Both the position numbers and the translations under genes were made by a program. Of a stretch of 64,000 nt of DNA, positions 1-8,451 are shown in pieces. Position 1 is the stretch's first letter; the number at the start of each line of letters is the position of its first letter. The stretch is from contig JBGTSF010000011.1 of assembly GCA_041940425.1 (NCBI GenBank), positions 1-64,000 on the forward strand. The letters run 5' to 3'. Source of the DNA: DATHTS01 sp041940425 (GTDB lineage Bacteria > Acidobacteriota > Blastocatellia > Pyrinomonadales > Pyrinomonadaceae). The notes under the pieces are model-generated. The model did not search any database and was not told the DNA's origin. It saw only the letters and a list, made by a program, of their open reading frames with translations.

Positions 1-471
1 CTGATGGCTTCTTCTATCGGGACGCTTCACACATCGGTTTTAACGGGCGCGCGCGTGCCGTATGCGATGGCGAAAGACGGCTTAATGTTCAGTTCTTTCG
101 GAAATTTAAACAAGGCGCACGTTCCGGTCATCGCATTGCTCGTGCAGGGCGTTTGGGCGAGCATTCTGGCTTTTTCCGGTTCGTTCGACACCCTGACCGA
201 TTATGTGATCTTCGGCTCGTGGATTTTTTACACGCTCGTGACGACCTCGGTTTTCGTCTTCCGCATAAAATATCCCGAACTCGAACGACCTTACAAGGCA
301 TTCGGCTATCCGGTCATTCCGGTCTTGTTCATTTTGGCGGCGACCGGCTTGCTCTTAAATACGCTCTGGACGAGTCCTGGAAAATCTTTTATCGGAATTT
401 TCCTGATTTTAGCCGGATTGCCCGTTTATTATTATTTGACGACTCGAAAAAGAGAAGTCGAAAGCGAGTAA
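1..471 (+). CDS. Amino acid permease (APC superfamily), C-terminal part
   Basis: This is the last 156 codons of an inner-membrane transporter. The frame is open from the window edge, so the true start lies upstream. The first visible stretch (GTLHTSVLTGARVPYAMAKD) is the re-entrant/TM8 region typical of LAT-type APC exchangers, with the conserved R-x-x-Y-A-M-A-x-D-G pattern. About four hydrophobic segments follow, and the protein ends in a short charged tail. The family moves amino acids by proton coupling or exchange; the substrate cannot be told from this fragment. The gene ends 69 bases before the PilZ gene. Confidence 0.85.
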   Translation: MMASSIGTLHTSVLTGARVPYAMAKDGLMFSSFGNLNKAHVPVIALLVQGVWASILAFSGSFDTLTDYVIFGSWIFYTLVTTSVFVFRIKYPELERPYKAFGYPVIPVLFILAATGLLLNTLWTSPGKSFIGIFLILAGLPVYYYLTTRKREVESE

Positions 472-540
472 GAATGATTCAACCGCGAAAGCCTAAAAAT
501 TATTTTTAGCGTGTTTTGCGGTTACAATAAATTTTCATAA

Positions 541-873
541 ATGGCTGTATCAGACAGAAGAAGCGGAAGCGAACGGCGCAGTACAAAACGGTATGCCGTA
601 AATATAGATGTCGAATGGGAAGGCTCGGTCGGTCGCCGGAAAGGAACGATCAGCGACATCAGCCCGACGGGGTGTTTCGTCCTCTGTTCCGGTGAAGTAA
701 ACGACGGAGAAATGGTAAAAATCTTTATCCCGCTAACCGACGGAATGAAAGTCGAATTCTGGGGCGAAGTCGTCAACCACGTTTTGGAAATCGGCTTCGG
801 CGCGCATTTCGTCGCGCTTTCCACACCGCAGAGAGAGTTTATAGAAAGAATCATTAAATCGGTCGGAAAGTAG
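541..873 (+). CDS. PilZ domain protein
   Basis: A 110-residue single-domain protein. It carries the two PilZ signatures that bind cyclic di-GMP: an R-x3-R pair at R13/R17 and D39-x-S-x-x-G44 (DISPTG). The rest is a short beta barrel with a C-terminal helix (REFIERIIKSVGK). There is no effector domain, so it probably acts by binding a partner when c-di-GMP is high; the partner is not evident from the neighbours. An intrinsic terminator follows the stop codon at once. A c-di-GMP riboswitch elsewhere in the window (33922-34017) supports active c-di-GMP signalling in this organism. Confidence 0.85.
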   Translation: MAVSDRRSGSERRSTKRYAVNIDVEWEGSVGRRKGTISDISPTGCFVLCSGEVNDGEMVKIFIPLTDGMKVEFWGEVVNHVLEIGFGAHFVALSTPQREFIERIIKSVGK

Positions 874-902
874 AAAAAGGCATCATAATTGATGCCTTTT
901 TT
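874..902 (+). terminator. Intrinsic terminator of the PilZ gene
   Basis: An 11-12 bp stem with the 4-base loop TAAT starts right after the stop codon: AAAAGGCATCA pairs with TGATGCCTTTT, followed by a T run. The A run on the other side means it could also stop transcripts coming from the tRNA-Lys on the opposite strand. Confidence 0.85.
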
Positions 903-909
903 AAAATAA

Positions 910-985
910 TGGTGATCCGAGAAGGACTCGAACCTTCGACCCAATGGTTAAAAGCCATTTGCTCTACCGACTGAGCTATCGGACC
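910..985 (-). tRNA. tRNA-Lys (anticodon UUU)
   Basis: The minus strand folds as a full cloverleaf. The acceptor GGTCCGA pairs with TCGGATC, the D arm is GCTC/GAGC, the anticodon arm AATGG-CTTTTAA-CCATT presents UUU, and the T arm is GAAGG-TTCGAGT-CCTTC. The discriminator is A and a CCA end follows in the DNA (TGG at 910-912). A good sigma-70 type promoter lies about 50 bases upstream. Confidence 0.97.
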
Positions 986-1035
986 ACTTTATCAATCAAG
1001 CCGGAAATGATTCCGACCTTTTGACCGAATTTTAG

Positions 1036-1064
1036 ATTTTACATATTGAAAACGGAGTTGGCAA
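1036..1064 (-). promoter_or_regulatory. Putative sigma-70 promoter of tRNA-Lys
   Basis: On the minus strand TTGCCA (5 of 6 matches to the -35 box) is followed after exactly 17 bases by TAAAAT (5 of 6 matches to the -10 box). Transcription would start near 1029, giving a 5' leader of about 44 bases before the mature tRNA end at 985. Confidence 0.6.
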
Positions 1065-1177
1065 GTCAGGTGCAAAAAATCTCGGACCCAAGTATTAAAA
1101 GTATCGCGCTGTCCTTGCCAATTTTTCTCAACTCCTTTATAAGTTTGATTCAGTTTAATTATATTTAAGATCTGATT

Positions 1178-1606
1178 ATGAATCGTAAGGCTAAATTCGC
1201 TCTGTTCGGCGTATTGTCGGTTTTGGTAGGCGTTGTTTGTTTTTCGCTGTTCGTTTTGGTTTTTTTTAAGAATGCCGGGAGAATTTCCGGACCGACCGCT
1301 TCGACGACGGGAAAAGTAATAAGCTACGAACGCGGGACGGGAACAAGAACCAGCCGGCAGAGCGATAAATGCACATACGTTTATCGCGTAGGCGAAAAAG
1401 GATATACAATACGGGACACCTGCGGCGGAGTTTATGCCGACCGCGAGGGCGGCGAAGCCGAGATCATCTACGATCTTGAAGATCCCCAAAATGCATATGT
1501 CAATCGTCAGGGATTTTTTAACTTTTTGGGATTATTAAGTATTCCGATTATCATTTCGGGTGTGTTTTTAATCCGCAAGGCGATCAGAATGGATAATGAT
1601 GAGTAA
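1178..1606 (+). CDS. DUF3592-type membrane protein
   Basis: A 142-residue protein with one hydrophobic helix at the N terminus (about residues 8-30) and one near the C terminus (about 114-133). Between them is a soluble beta-rich segment with two cysteines and a pattern like DUF3592: a T-x-G-x-V sequence after the first helix, then E-A-E-I-I-Y-D and N-A-Y-V before the second. The function of the family is unknown. The gene stands alone between tRNA-Lys and the convergent purA gene. Confidence 0.7.
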   Translation: MNRKAKFALFGVLSVLVGVVCFSLFVLVFFKNAGRISGPTASTTGKVISYERGTGTRTSRQSDKCTYVYRVGEKGYTIRDTCGGVYADREGGEAEIIYDLEDPQNAYVNRQGFFNFLGLLSIPIIISGVFLIRKAIRMDNDE

Positions 1607-1650
1607 AGTCCTTTTATGATTTAACGAATTTATAAAATAAGCTTTAGTGC

Positions 1651-1720
1651 TTTGTGAAATCTCCGTGTTTTTTGTGTTAAAAAATCTAATTAAACACAGA
1701 GAACAGAGAGATTTCACAGA
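1651..1720. repeat. Inverted repeat between convergent genes
   Basis: Two arms of about 30 bases (near 1651-1679 and 1690-1720) are imperfect inverted copies. The core TGTGAAATCTC is matched by GAGATTTCACA. They form a long hairpin between the DUF3592 gene and purA. Similar GAGA/CTCT-rich hairpins recur at 26334, 41847 and 49867. It may act as a two-way transcription stop. Confidence 0.6.
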
Positions 1721-1803
1721 GATTATCGAGAAGCGGATAAATTATTAACTTTGTGTTTTCCCCTTATTTACGTGATTTTTGGACAGTCTCGGTTTCAAGC
1801 GGT

Positions 1804-3117
1804 CTAACTTTTAAACCAGCTTTCCATTACAGAATCCTGCAAAATGATAGTCTGATCGCGTTCGGGTCCGGTCGAAATTAAGCCGATCTCGACACCGACC
1901 GAACGGGAAAGAAATTCGACGTATTTTCTCGCGTTTTCGGGCAAATCTTCGATCTTTGTCGTGCCGAGAGTTTCCGTCTTCCAGCCTTCAAGAGTTTCGT
2001 AAATCGGTTTTATCTGGCGCAAATCCTGCGAAACCGCCGGAAAAGTATCTACTCTTTCGCCGTCAATTTCATAACCGACGCAGACTTTTATTTCGTCCAA
2101 AGCATCGAGAACGTCCAATTTTGTCAAAGCCATCGAATCGAAACCGTTTAATTCGGCGGCGTATCTTGTCGCCACCGAATCGAACCAACCGCACCGGCGC
2201 GGGCGTTTGGTTACCGATCCGTATTCGTTTCCGCGCTGGCGGATAAGATTTGCAATATCTTCTTCCTCGTCCAGCATTTCGGTCGGAAACGGTCCTTCGC
2301 CGACGCGCGTCGCGTAAGTTCTCACAATTCCGAGAACGCCCGAAATATGATGCGGCGGAATGCCCGCGCCGACCGACGCGCCGCCTGCCGTCGGGTTTGA
2401 AGAAGTAACGAACGGGTATGTGCCGTGATCTACATCGAGAAGCGTCGCCTGCGCGCCTTCGAGCAAAATCTTTTTATTTTGTTTTTTTGCTTCGGAAAAG
2501 AAATGAGAAGTTTCCGTTACAAATGGTCTGAGTCTATCTGCCAAAGCGGAGATTTCATCATATATTTGGTCGGCGTAAAGCGGCGGCTGTCCGTATGTAA
2601 CGATAATGCGGTTGGCTTCTTCGAGATTGCGTTCGATGCGGTGGCGCAGGACTTCGGGCGAGAGCGCGTCGGACACGCGAATGCCGCGCCGTCCGGCTTT
2701 GTCTTCATATGCCGGACCGATTCCTCTGAGCGTCGTGCCGATTTTTTCATTGCCGAGACGCTCTTCCGATGTGTGATCGAGTGCGCGGTGATACGGCATG
2801 ATAAGATGCGCTCGTGAAGAAACTTTTAATCTATCCGGCGTGATCGAAATGCCCTGCGACTGCATCTGGTCAACTTCTTCAAAAAACGCCTTCGGATCAA
2901 TGACCATCCCATTGCCGAGAACGCAGACCGAATCTTCGTGAATGATTCCCGACGGAAGCAGTCTTAATACAAACGCCTTCTCGCCGACATAAACCGAATG
3001 CCCGGCATTATGTCCGCCCTGATAACGCGCGACAATATCGAATCTGTCGGCTAGAAGATCAACAACTTTTCCTTTTCCCTCGTCGCCCCATTGCGCGCCG
3101 ATTATCACAATTATCAT
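1804..3117 (-). CDS. purA: Adenylosuccinate synthetase
   Basis: This enzyme makes adenylosuccinate from IMP, aspartate and GTP, the first committed step to AMP, in the cytoplasm. At 437 residues it has the normal length. The GTP-binding loop GDEGKGK is at residues 12-18 and the catalytic Asp is in QWGDEG. The NAGH motif with the catalytic His follows near residue 41, and T-x-x-GIGP-x-Y-x-D-K-x-x-R is in the middle. The start codon ATG lies 3 bases after the glgA stop region, so the two minus-strand genes are probably cotranscribed, with glgA first. Confidence 0.97.
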   Translation of the reverse strand: MIIVIIGAQWGDEGKGKVVDLLADRFDIVARYQGGHNAGHSVYVGEKAFVLRLLPSGIIHEDSVCVLGNGMVIDPKAFFEEVDQMQSQGISITPDRLKVSSRAHLIMPYHRALDHTSEERLGNEKIGTTLRGIGPAYEDKAGRRGIRVSDALSPEVLRHRIERNLEEANRIIVTYGQPPLYADQIYDEISALADRLRPFVTETSHFFSEAKKQNKKILLEGAQATLLDVDHGTYPFVTSSNPTAGGASVGAGIPPHHISGVLGIVRTYATRVGEGPFPTEMLDEEEDIANLIRQRGNEYGSVTKRPRRCGWFDSVATRYAAELNGFDSMALTKLDVLDALDEIKVCVGYEIDGERVDTFPAVSQDLRQIKPIYETLEGWKTETLGTTKIEDLPENARKYVEFLSRSVGVEIGLISTGPERDQTIILQDSVMESWFKS

Positions 3118-3120
3118 AAA

Positions 3121-4545
3121 TTAAATATTTTTCGTCATTTGATATAACTGAACATACTTGCGAGCCGCGTTTTCCCATGAATTGTCTTCGTTCATCCCGT
3201 TCCACTGCAATTTTCGCCAAGCATCTTTGTCGTAATACGCGAAAAGCGACTCGTAGATTTTCTCTAAAAATTTATCGGCTCGAAATTCTCTGAATTTGAA
3301 ACCGTTTCCGGTTTCCGAAACCACATCGAAATTTTGCACCGTATCGTCGAGACCTCCGACCGCGCGGACGATCGGAACTGTGCCGTAACGCAGGGAATAC
3401 ATCTGATTCAGACCGCACGGCTCGAAGCGCGAAGGCATCAGAAACATATCCGCGCCGGCTTCGATCTTGTGCGCCAAATCTTCGTTGTAACCGATATAAA
3501 CGCCGACCTGACGCGGCGCGTAATCGCGGAATGCCTGCAAGAAATTTTCGTAGTTTTTATCGCCTGAACCGAGCGCGATAAAATACGCGCCGGTTGCGAG
3601 TAGTTCCCCGGCAACTTGCTGAATCAGTTCAAATCCTTTCTGCGAAGTCAGGCGCGTCACGCTGGCGAAAACCGGTTTTTCGAGATCAACGGGCAGAGAA
3701 AATTGTTCGAGCAGAGCGCGTTTGCATTCAGCTTTTCCGCCAATGTCGTAACGGTTGTAATGAGCGGCTAAAGCCGGATCATTTTCGGGATTCCACGTTT
3801 CGTAATCCACGCCGTTGACAATGCCGTAAAGTTTATTTGAGCGCTGGCGCAGAAGCCAATCGAGTCCGTAACCGTTTTCCGCCGTCTGCATTTCAAAGCC
3901 GTAACGACGCGAAACCGTCGAGAGCATATCGGAGGCGGCTAGTCCGGCTTTCATCGCCGAAGCGTAGCCGTTAAACATAAAAGCATTTCTTTCAAAATCG
4001 GACGAAAAACCGAATTTCCAAAGCTCGCCCGCATCAAAACCGCCTTGATACGCAAGATTGTGAATCGAAAACACGGTGCGTGTATTTCGCCAATATGCGT
4101 CCCAAAAACGAAGATGAGCGATCTCGACAGCCGCAAATCCCGTATGCCAATCGTTCAAATGAACAATGTCCGGCGCTGAGCCGAGCCGTTTTATCAAAGC
4201 AAGCGCGGCGCGGCAGAAAAACGCGAACCGCTCGTAATCTTCCGCGAAGCCGTAGATGGAATCGCGGTGAAAAAGCGGCGGGTAATCAATCAAAAAAGTC
4301 GGCGAGCCGTTTGCCTCGGAATAAAACGCTTTCGCGTGATAAACGCCGCCGCGCCATTCGACCGCGAGATCGTCAATCGCCACGCTCCAGAGATGTTCGC
4401 CTTTTGTTTGCCAGTAACACGGCGTGATCAAAAATGCGTCAACACCGACCGAACGCAGAGCCTTCGGCAATGCGCCTGCTACGTCGCCAAGTCCGCCTGT
4501 TTTTGAATATGGAACCGCTTCCGCAGAAAGAACAGCTACTCGCAT
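3121..4545 (-). CDS. glgA: Glycogen synthase (ADP-glucose, GT5)
   Basis: This retaining glycosyltransferase adds glucose from ADP-glucose to the growing glycogen chain. Its 474 residues match the bacterial GlgA length of about 477. The ADP-glucose binding K-T-G-G-L is at residues 15-19, the HNLAYQG segment sits in the acceptor region, and the C-terminal lobe has SRFEPCGLNQMYSLRYG with the E-x7-type nucleotide-sugar site. It lies directly upstream of purA. malQ, another alpha-glucan gene, is about 18 kb away, so glycogen genes are scattered here. Confidence 0.95.
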   Translation of the reverse strand: MRVAVLSAEAVPYSKTGGLGDVAGALPKALRSVGVDAFLITPCYWQTKGEHLWSVAIDDLAVEWRGGVYHAKAFYSEANGSPTFLIDYPPLFHRDSIYGFAEDYERFAFFCRAALALIKRLGSAPDIVHLNDWHTGFAAVEIAHLRFWDAYWRNTRTVFSIHNLAYQGGFDAGELWKFGFSSDFERNAFMFNGYASAMKAGLAASDMLSTVSRRYGFEMQTAENGYGLDWLLRQRSNKLYGIVNGVDYETWNPENDPALAAHYNRYDIGGKAECKRALLEQFSLPVDLEKPVFASVTRLTSQKGFELIQQVAGELLATGAYFIALGSGDKNYENFLQAFRDYAPRQVGVYIGYNEDLAHKIEAGADMFLMPSRFEPCGLNQMYSLRYGTVPIVRAVGGLDDTVQNFDVVSETGNGFKFREFRADKFLEKIYESLFAYYDKDAWRKLQWNGMNEDNSWENAARKYVQLYQMTKNI

Positions 4546-4550
4546 TGTCA

Positions 4551-4585
4551 GTTATCATTTATCCGGTATCATTTACCGGTTGTCA
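4551..4585. repeat. Short heptanucleotide-type repeat upstream of glgA
   Basis: Five consecutive 7-base units (GTTATCA, TTTATCC, GGTATCA, TTTACCG, GTTGTCA) resemble each other in alternation and sit just before the glgA start codon. It is a weak member of the heptamer repeat class seen more clearly at 12830, 22625, 42896 and 55313. The rest of the gap up to the rho terminator holds only AT-rich sequence. Confidence 0.4.
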
Positions 4586-4731
4586 AATCCCAACTTTTTT
4601 ATATGATAAAAATTCAAAACAATTGAAATTTTTTTGTGGACTTTTCCGAAAATTGTGGTATAAATGTGAATATCTGTCAGGAGTAATTGTCTCCTTATAT
4701 TTACTTAACAAGTGTGAAAGATTGTTAAGTG

Positions 4732-4764
4732 AAAAAGTCCCGGTAGGCGTGCCGGGACTTTTTT
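4732..4764 (-). terminator. Intrinsic terminator after rho
   Basis: AAAAAGTCCCGG and CCGGGACTTTTTT form a perfect 12-bp stem with an 8-base loop. On the minus strand it starts 16 bases after the rho stop and ends in a T run. A second short inverted repeat (ACTTAACA / TGTTAAGT, 4703-4730) lies beside it. Confidence 0.85.
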
Positions 4765-4779
4765 CTTTTCTTACAAATA

Positions 4780-6216
4780 TCAGCTCTGCATCGAAGCCAA
4801 AAACTCTGAATTTTTCTTCGTTTTCGACAATCTTTCCAGAACGACTTCCATCTGCTCGACGGGCGACAGCGGATTGAGAACGCGGCGCATCACCCAGATG
4901 CGGTTAAGGTCTTCTTTCTCGATGAGCAGTTCCTCTTTGCGCGTGCCGCTTCTTTGCAGGTCAATCGCCGGGAAGAGACGTTTGTCAGACAGACGGCGGT
5001 CGAGATGAATTTCCGAGTTACCCGTTCCTTTGAATTCCTCGAAAATTACATCGTCCATACGCGAGCCGGTATCAATCAGAGCGGTCGCAATGATCGTCAA
5101 ACTTCCGCCCTCTTCGATATTGCGAGCCGCGCCGAAAAAGCGTTTCGGTCTTTGCAGAGCATTCGAGTCAATACCGCCCGAAAGAATTTTGCCTGACGGC
5201 GGCACGACCGCGTTGTGCGCTCTTGCAAGCCTTGTAATTGAATCGAGCAGAATCACGACATCGCGTTTGTGTTCGACCAATCTTTTCGCTTTTTCGATGA
5301 CCATATCCGCGACCTGCACGTGGCGCGTCGGCGGTTCGTCGAAGGTCGAAGAAATAACTTCGCCCTTGACCGATCTCTGCATATCGGTAACTTCTTCCGG
5401 ACGTTCGTCAATCAGAAGAACCATCATATAGACTTCAGGATGATTTTCCGTGATCGAGTTGGCGATGGTTTGCAGAAGCATCGTTTTACCCGTGCGCGGC
5501 GGCGCGACAATCAGAGCGCGCTGTCCTTTACCGATCGGCGTTACGAGATCAATCACCCGCGCCGAAATATTGTCCGGCAGAGTTTCCATCCGCAACTGCT
5601 CGTCCGGGTAGAGCGGCGTGAGATTGTCGAAAAAGACTTTTTCACGCGCCTGTTCGGGGGCTTCGAAATTGATCGCCTCGACCTTTATCAGAGCGAAATA
5701 CCGCTCGCCTTCCTTCGGCGGTCTGATCTGACCGGAGATAGTGTCGCCGGTTCGCAGATCGAACTTGCGTATCTGCGACGGCGAAACATAAATATCGTCC
5801 GGTCCCGGCAGATAGTTGTATTCCGGCGCGCGCAGGAAACCGAAACCGTCGGGCAGTGTTTCGAGAACGCCTTCCGAGAAGATCAGACCGCTTTTTTCGG
5901 TCTGCGCGGCGAGAACTTTGAAAATAAGCTCCTGTTTCCGCATCCCGGACGCGCCTTCGACGCCCATTTCCTTGGCGACGTGCGTCAATTCGGAAATAGA
6001 CATCTCTTTGAGTTCCGCCAGATCGAGCGTCGTTTCGCCGTTGCCGTTCGCCTTTGCGACATCCGCGCCTTTCTGCTTTTCTGCTTTCTGTTCCGTTGTC
6101 GTCGTCTGTTCGGTTGCTTCTTGTGTTTCTTTTACGTTTTCGGATGATTCTTCTTGTCCGTTCTCATCCGCCTTGCTGACCTTTGCAGGTTTTTTTGTTG
6201 TCTTTGTAGTTGCCAT
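4780..6216 (-). CDS. rho: Transcription termination factor Rho
   Basis: This hexameric RNA helicase ends transcription at Rho-dependent sites. The 478-residue protein starts with an extra low-complexity region rich in Lys, Glu and Thr (residues 1-60) that is absent from E. coli Rho (419 residues). The Rho N-terminal helical domain follows (LAELKEMSISELTHVA, about 65-110). Next comes the cold-shock-like RNA-binding fold (GFGFLRAPEYNYLPGPDDIYVSPSQ in pieces, about 125-190). The RecA-like ATPase has Walker A APPRTGKT near 245, Walker B VVILLDS and the R-loop. The gene stands alone and has its own intrinsic terminator. Confidence 0.97.
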   Translation of the reverse strand: MATTKTTKKPAKVSKADENGQEESSENVKETQEATEQTTTTEQKAEKQKGADVAKANGNGETTLDLAELKEMSISELTHVAKEMGVEGASGMRKQELIFKVLAAQTEKSGLIFSEGVLETLPDGFGFLRAPEYNYLPGPDDIYVSPSQIRKFDLRTGDTISGQIRPPKEGERYFALIKVEAINFEAPEQAREKVFFDNLTPLYPDEQLRMETLPDNISARVIDLVTPIGKGQRALIVAPPRTGKTMLLQTIANSITENHPEVYMMVLLIDERPEEVTDMQRSVKGEVISSTFDEPPTRHVQVADMVIEKAKRLVEHKRDVVILLDSITRLARAHNAVVPPSGKILSGGIDSNALQRPKRFFGAARNIEEGGSLTIIATALIDTGSRMDDVIFEEFKGTGNSEIHLDRRLSDKRLFPAIDLQRSGTRKEELLIEKEDLNRIWVMRRVLNPLSPVEQMEVVLERLSKTKKNSEFLASMQS

Positions 6217-6452
6217 TTTTTTGTCCGTTGATTACTGGGATTTAATCGAATGTTAAATTGACTCTGGAATTTGTTTCTAAAGATTACGAATCAAACCATC
6301 AAAATTTTTTTGCTGTTAATTCGTGGAGTAATTAAATAATGGAAAGTTCCTTTGAAATGCCTTAAAAACTAGCTCCGAGCCGTCTCGTAAAACATTTGAG
6401 TTTTAAGAATGCTCTATTATTACTAAAACCGGCAGTATAAATCAAGTATTAT

Positions 6453-7043
6453 TTACGTTTTTTCCAGCGCCGTGTTGATCTCCTGCCAAACCGCGTCCCT
6501 GCCCATACCGTTTAGAGACGAATATGCGATGATTTTACTGCCCGCTAAATTCGCCCTGATCTGTTTTAAACTTTTTTGCAGATTATTAGTCGAAAGTTTG
6601 TCGGCTTTGGTTGCCACGACAATGTGGTTTTTGTTGTTAAAAACGAGCCATTCATGCAGTTGCAAATCGAGGCGCGTCGGTTCGTGCCGCGCGTCAACAA
6701 GCTGGATCGAAAGTTTCAATTCCTCGCGCTCGGAAAGATATTCCTCCGCCATCACGCCCCAATCCTCGCGCATCGTCTTGGAAACCCGCGCGTAGCCGTA
6801 ACCCGGCAGGTCAACAAAATAAAACTCTTCATTAATTAAAAAGAAATTAATACTTTGCGTTCGCCCCGGCGTATTCGAAGTCCGCGCCAGCCCTTTGCGA
6901 GAGAGCAGGGAATTGATCAGGCTCGATTTCCCGACATTAGACCGACCGAGAAAAGAGATTTCCGGCAAGCCTTCGTCCGTCCAATGATTTTTCTCGAACG
7001 CGCTTTTGATAAATTCGGCGGAAGTGATTTTCATAAAAATCAA
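6453..7043 (-). CDS. engB: Ribosome biogenesis GTPase EngB/YsxC (YihA)
   Basis: A 196-residue small GTPase needed for assembly of the large ribosomal subunit. The G motifs are all visible: G1 GRSNVGKS, G2 T in TPGRTQ, G3 DLPGYG, G4 TKADK and G5 with SS. The first codon may be the ATG at 7043 or the one three codons later, giving MKITSAEF; the second agrees better with the family. The roughly 235-base gap to rho shows no clear structure. Confidence 0.95.
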   Translation of the reverse strand: MIFMKITSAEFIKSAFEKNHWTDEGLPEISFLGRSNVGKSSLINSLLSRKGLARTSNTPGRTQSINFFLINEEFYFVDLPGYGYARVSKTMREDWGVMAEEYLSEREELKLSIQLVDARHEPTRLDLQLHEWLVFNNKNHIVVATKADKLSTNNLQKSLKQIRANLAGSKIIAYSSLNGMGRDAVWQEINTALEKT

Positions 7044-7092
7044 TTGTAGCGGAAAAAAATATTTGTTCTAATCAGCGGTTTAAAAATTTTTC

Positions 7093-7121
7093 TTGACAAA
7101 ATTATCTAATAGGCGCAAAAT
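7093..7121 (+). promoter_or_regulatory. Possible sigma-70 promoter
   Basis: A perfect TTGACA is followed after 17 bases by CAAAAT (4 of 6 matches to TATAAT). It would serve the gene at 7308 with a long leader of about 180 bases. The weak -10 box keeps confidence low. Confidence 0.4.
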
Positions 7122-7307
7122 TCTCGCATTCTAACAAATCATGGGCGGAAAATTTTCGATAATTTCATATCGGAATTATTTTAAAAAATAAATAATTCGT
7201 CGCGCATTCAACGAAGCTCCGAACTCCTAAAAAGTTCCTTGCTTTATCCCTAAAGTTTTCACCGGACTGTTTTTCACAGGACGCAAATAAATAAGAGGAA
7301 AATCGTT

Positions 7308-7802
7308 ATGCAAAACAGAATAGACGCTACTCTTTCCGTCGCCAACCGCGACCAGATTTTGGATTTGATCAACCAGATTTTCGCGCTGATGCCGTTTAAG
7401 GTTGATCTGACACCGGAAGAACGTCAGACGCTCGTCAAGATGGGCGACAGCGGCGTGCCTTTCGTTACCGAAACACTTAATCTCGTCGAACAGGACGATT
7501 CGTTTATGCCGCGCTCGTTCGACAAAGCCAAAATGCGGCAGGATAAAGATTTTTACGACCTGATGCTTCCCGTTTTCGTCCAGTCGGCGCGGCTTTTCGA
7601 AGCCGTTTCGGACACGATGATGCTGACGGGCAGTGATTTGATAATGGGCGGGCTTGACGTTTACCGCAACGCCAAAGAAAACGGGCAGGGCGCAAATCTC
7701 GACAATCTCGTCCCGCTGATCGGTCAACGATTCAAACGCAAATCGAAAAAAGAAACCGGCGAAGGCGGCGAAAGCGGCAACGAAAATCCGGCGACCGGAT
7801 AA
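7308..7802 (+). CDS. Conserved-looking helical protein of unknown function
   Basis: A 164-residue soluble protein that I do not recognise. It has no signal peptide or membrane helix. The N-terminal part looks alpha-helical (NRDQILDLINQIFALMPF, LTPEERQTLVKMGD), the middle is rich in Met and Phe, and the C-terminal 25 residues are a charged Gly/Lys/Glu tail likely to be disordered. A good ribosome site (AAGAGGAAAA) precedes the ATG. Composition and codon use are like the surrounding genes. The last codons and the stop overlap the first degenerate unit of the 21-bp array that follows. Confidence 0.7.
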   Translation: MQNRIDATLSVANRDQILDLINQIFALMPFKVDLTPEERQTLVKMGDSGVPFVTETLNLVEQDDSFMPRSFDKAKMRQDKDFYDLMLPVFVQSARLFEAVSDTMMLTGSDLIMGGLDVYRNAKENGQGANLDNLVPLIGQRFKRKSKKETGEGGESGNENPATG

Positions 7803-8068
7803 TTTCGATTTTTAACGGCAAATTTGCGGTTTTTTGCCCCGACTTCACCGTTAAAAGCCCCGACATTGGAGCAAAAAACCGCAAATTCGGTGCTTTTTGC
7901 TCCAACATTGAGGCTTTTAACCCCAAAGTTGGCGTTCCGAACCCCAAATTTGCGGCTTTTAACCGCAAAGTTGGCGTTTTTTACTCCAACTTTGCCGTTC
8001 CAAACTCCAACATTGAAGCTTTTTACTCCAACATCGGAGTTTTTAACACCCAACGCGCCGTTTGAAAC
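7796..8068. repeat. Array of 13 degenerate 21-bp tandem repeats
   Basis: From 7817 to 8068 there are twelve head-to-tail units of exactly 21 bases, with a weaker thirteenth at 7796-7816. Typical units are CCCAAATTTGCGGCTTTTAAC and CGCAAAGTTGGCGTTTTTTAC (pattern yCCAAm-TTkG-sCG-TTTTwAC). Positions 3-6 and the 3' TTTTnAC are best kept. Units differ from each other at many places but never in length. Both strands stay open because 21 is a multiple of 3, giving false heptapeptide-repeat frames. The array and the plain AT-rich DNA after it fill the gap up to 8193. Confidence 0.9.
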
Positions 8069-8193
8069 CAAAATCTCGAACGGCACAAAGCTTATTTGAC
8101 AGCCGGAAAGAAATAAAAACTTTTTGGCTGTCTAATGATTATTACGAATGATCCATATTGTTAAATTTATGGAATTATTGGGAGAAAGAAAAA

Positions 8194-8451
8194 ATGAATG
8201 AAACTGAAGTCATAGCGGCGGCTAAAAAAACCATAAATGATTTATTGGAATATGAAGTTGTTGATAAGATTGAACGCCTAAACATCCATGCAAAAATCTC
8301 CTTGGCTCAAATTGCGTTATTCGCGCCTTTGGCTAGTATTGGAACCTGCACGGTTAATAGTTGTAATACCAATCTGCATTATGAAGGTCGTGACAGTGGC
8401 TTATATCTTTGTTGTACTGGCTCTCCTAAGCATTGCTGGCAAATCAAATGA
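8194..8451 (+). CDS. Small Cys-containing protein of unknown function
   Basis: An 85-residue protein, start chosen at the ATG that follows GGGAGAAAGAAAAA. I do not recognise the family. The N-terminal 45 residues are likely helical and include a short hydrophobic stretch (ISLAQIALFAPLASIG). The C-terminal part has five cysteines (C52, C57, C73, C74, C81) and His62 and His80, which could bind metal or form disulphides. It overlaps the next gene by ATGA, so the two are translationally coupled. The region is more AT-rich than its neighbours, which suggests recent acquisition. Confidence 0.6.
   Translation: MNETEVIAAAKKTINDLLEYEVVDKIERLNIHAKISLAQIALFAPLASIGTCTVNSCNTNLHYEGRDSGLYLCCTGSPKHCWQIK

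Noticed and set aside
910..985. tRNA-Lys as the attachment site of an island
   Set aside because: No integrase gene and no repeated tRNA 3' end found nearby.
5269..6147. 292-codon frame opposite rho
   Set aside because: Antisense shadow of a strongly conserved gene; the residues are of the low-complexity Arg/Phe kind typical of shadows here.
7796..8068. CRISPR array
   Set aside because: Units are head to tail without unique spacers, are shorter and more degenerate than CRISPR repeats, and no cas genes are present. The same holds for 17597 and 62074.
7724..8099. Open frames on both strands with heptapeptide-like repeats (about 120 and 91 codons)
   Set aside because: They only translate the 21-bp array; 21 bases are seven codons, so all frames look periodic. 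No ribosome site and no partner gene.
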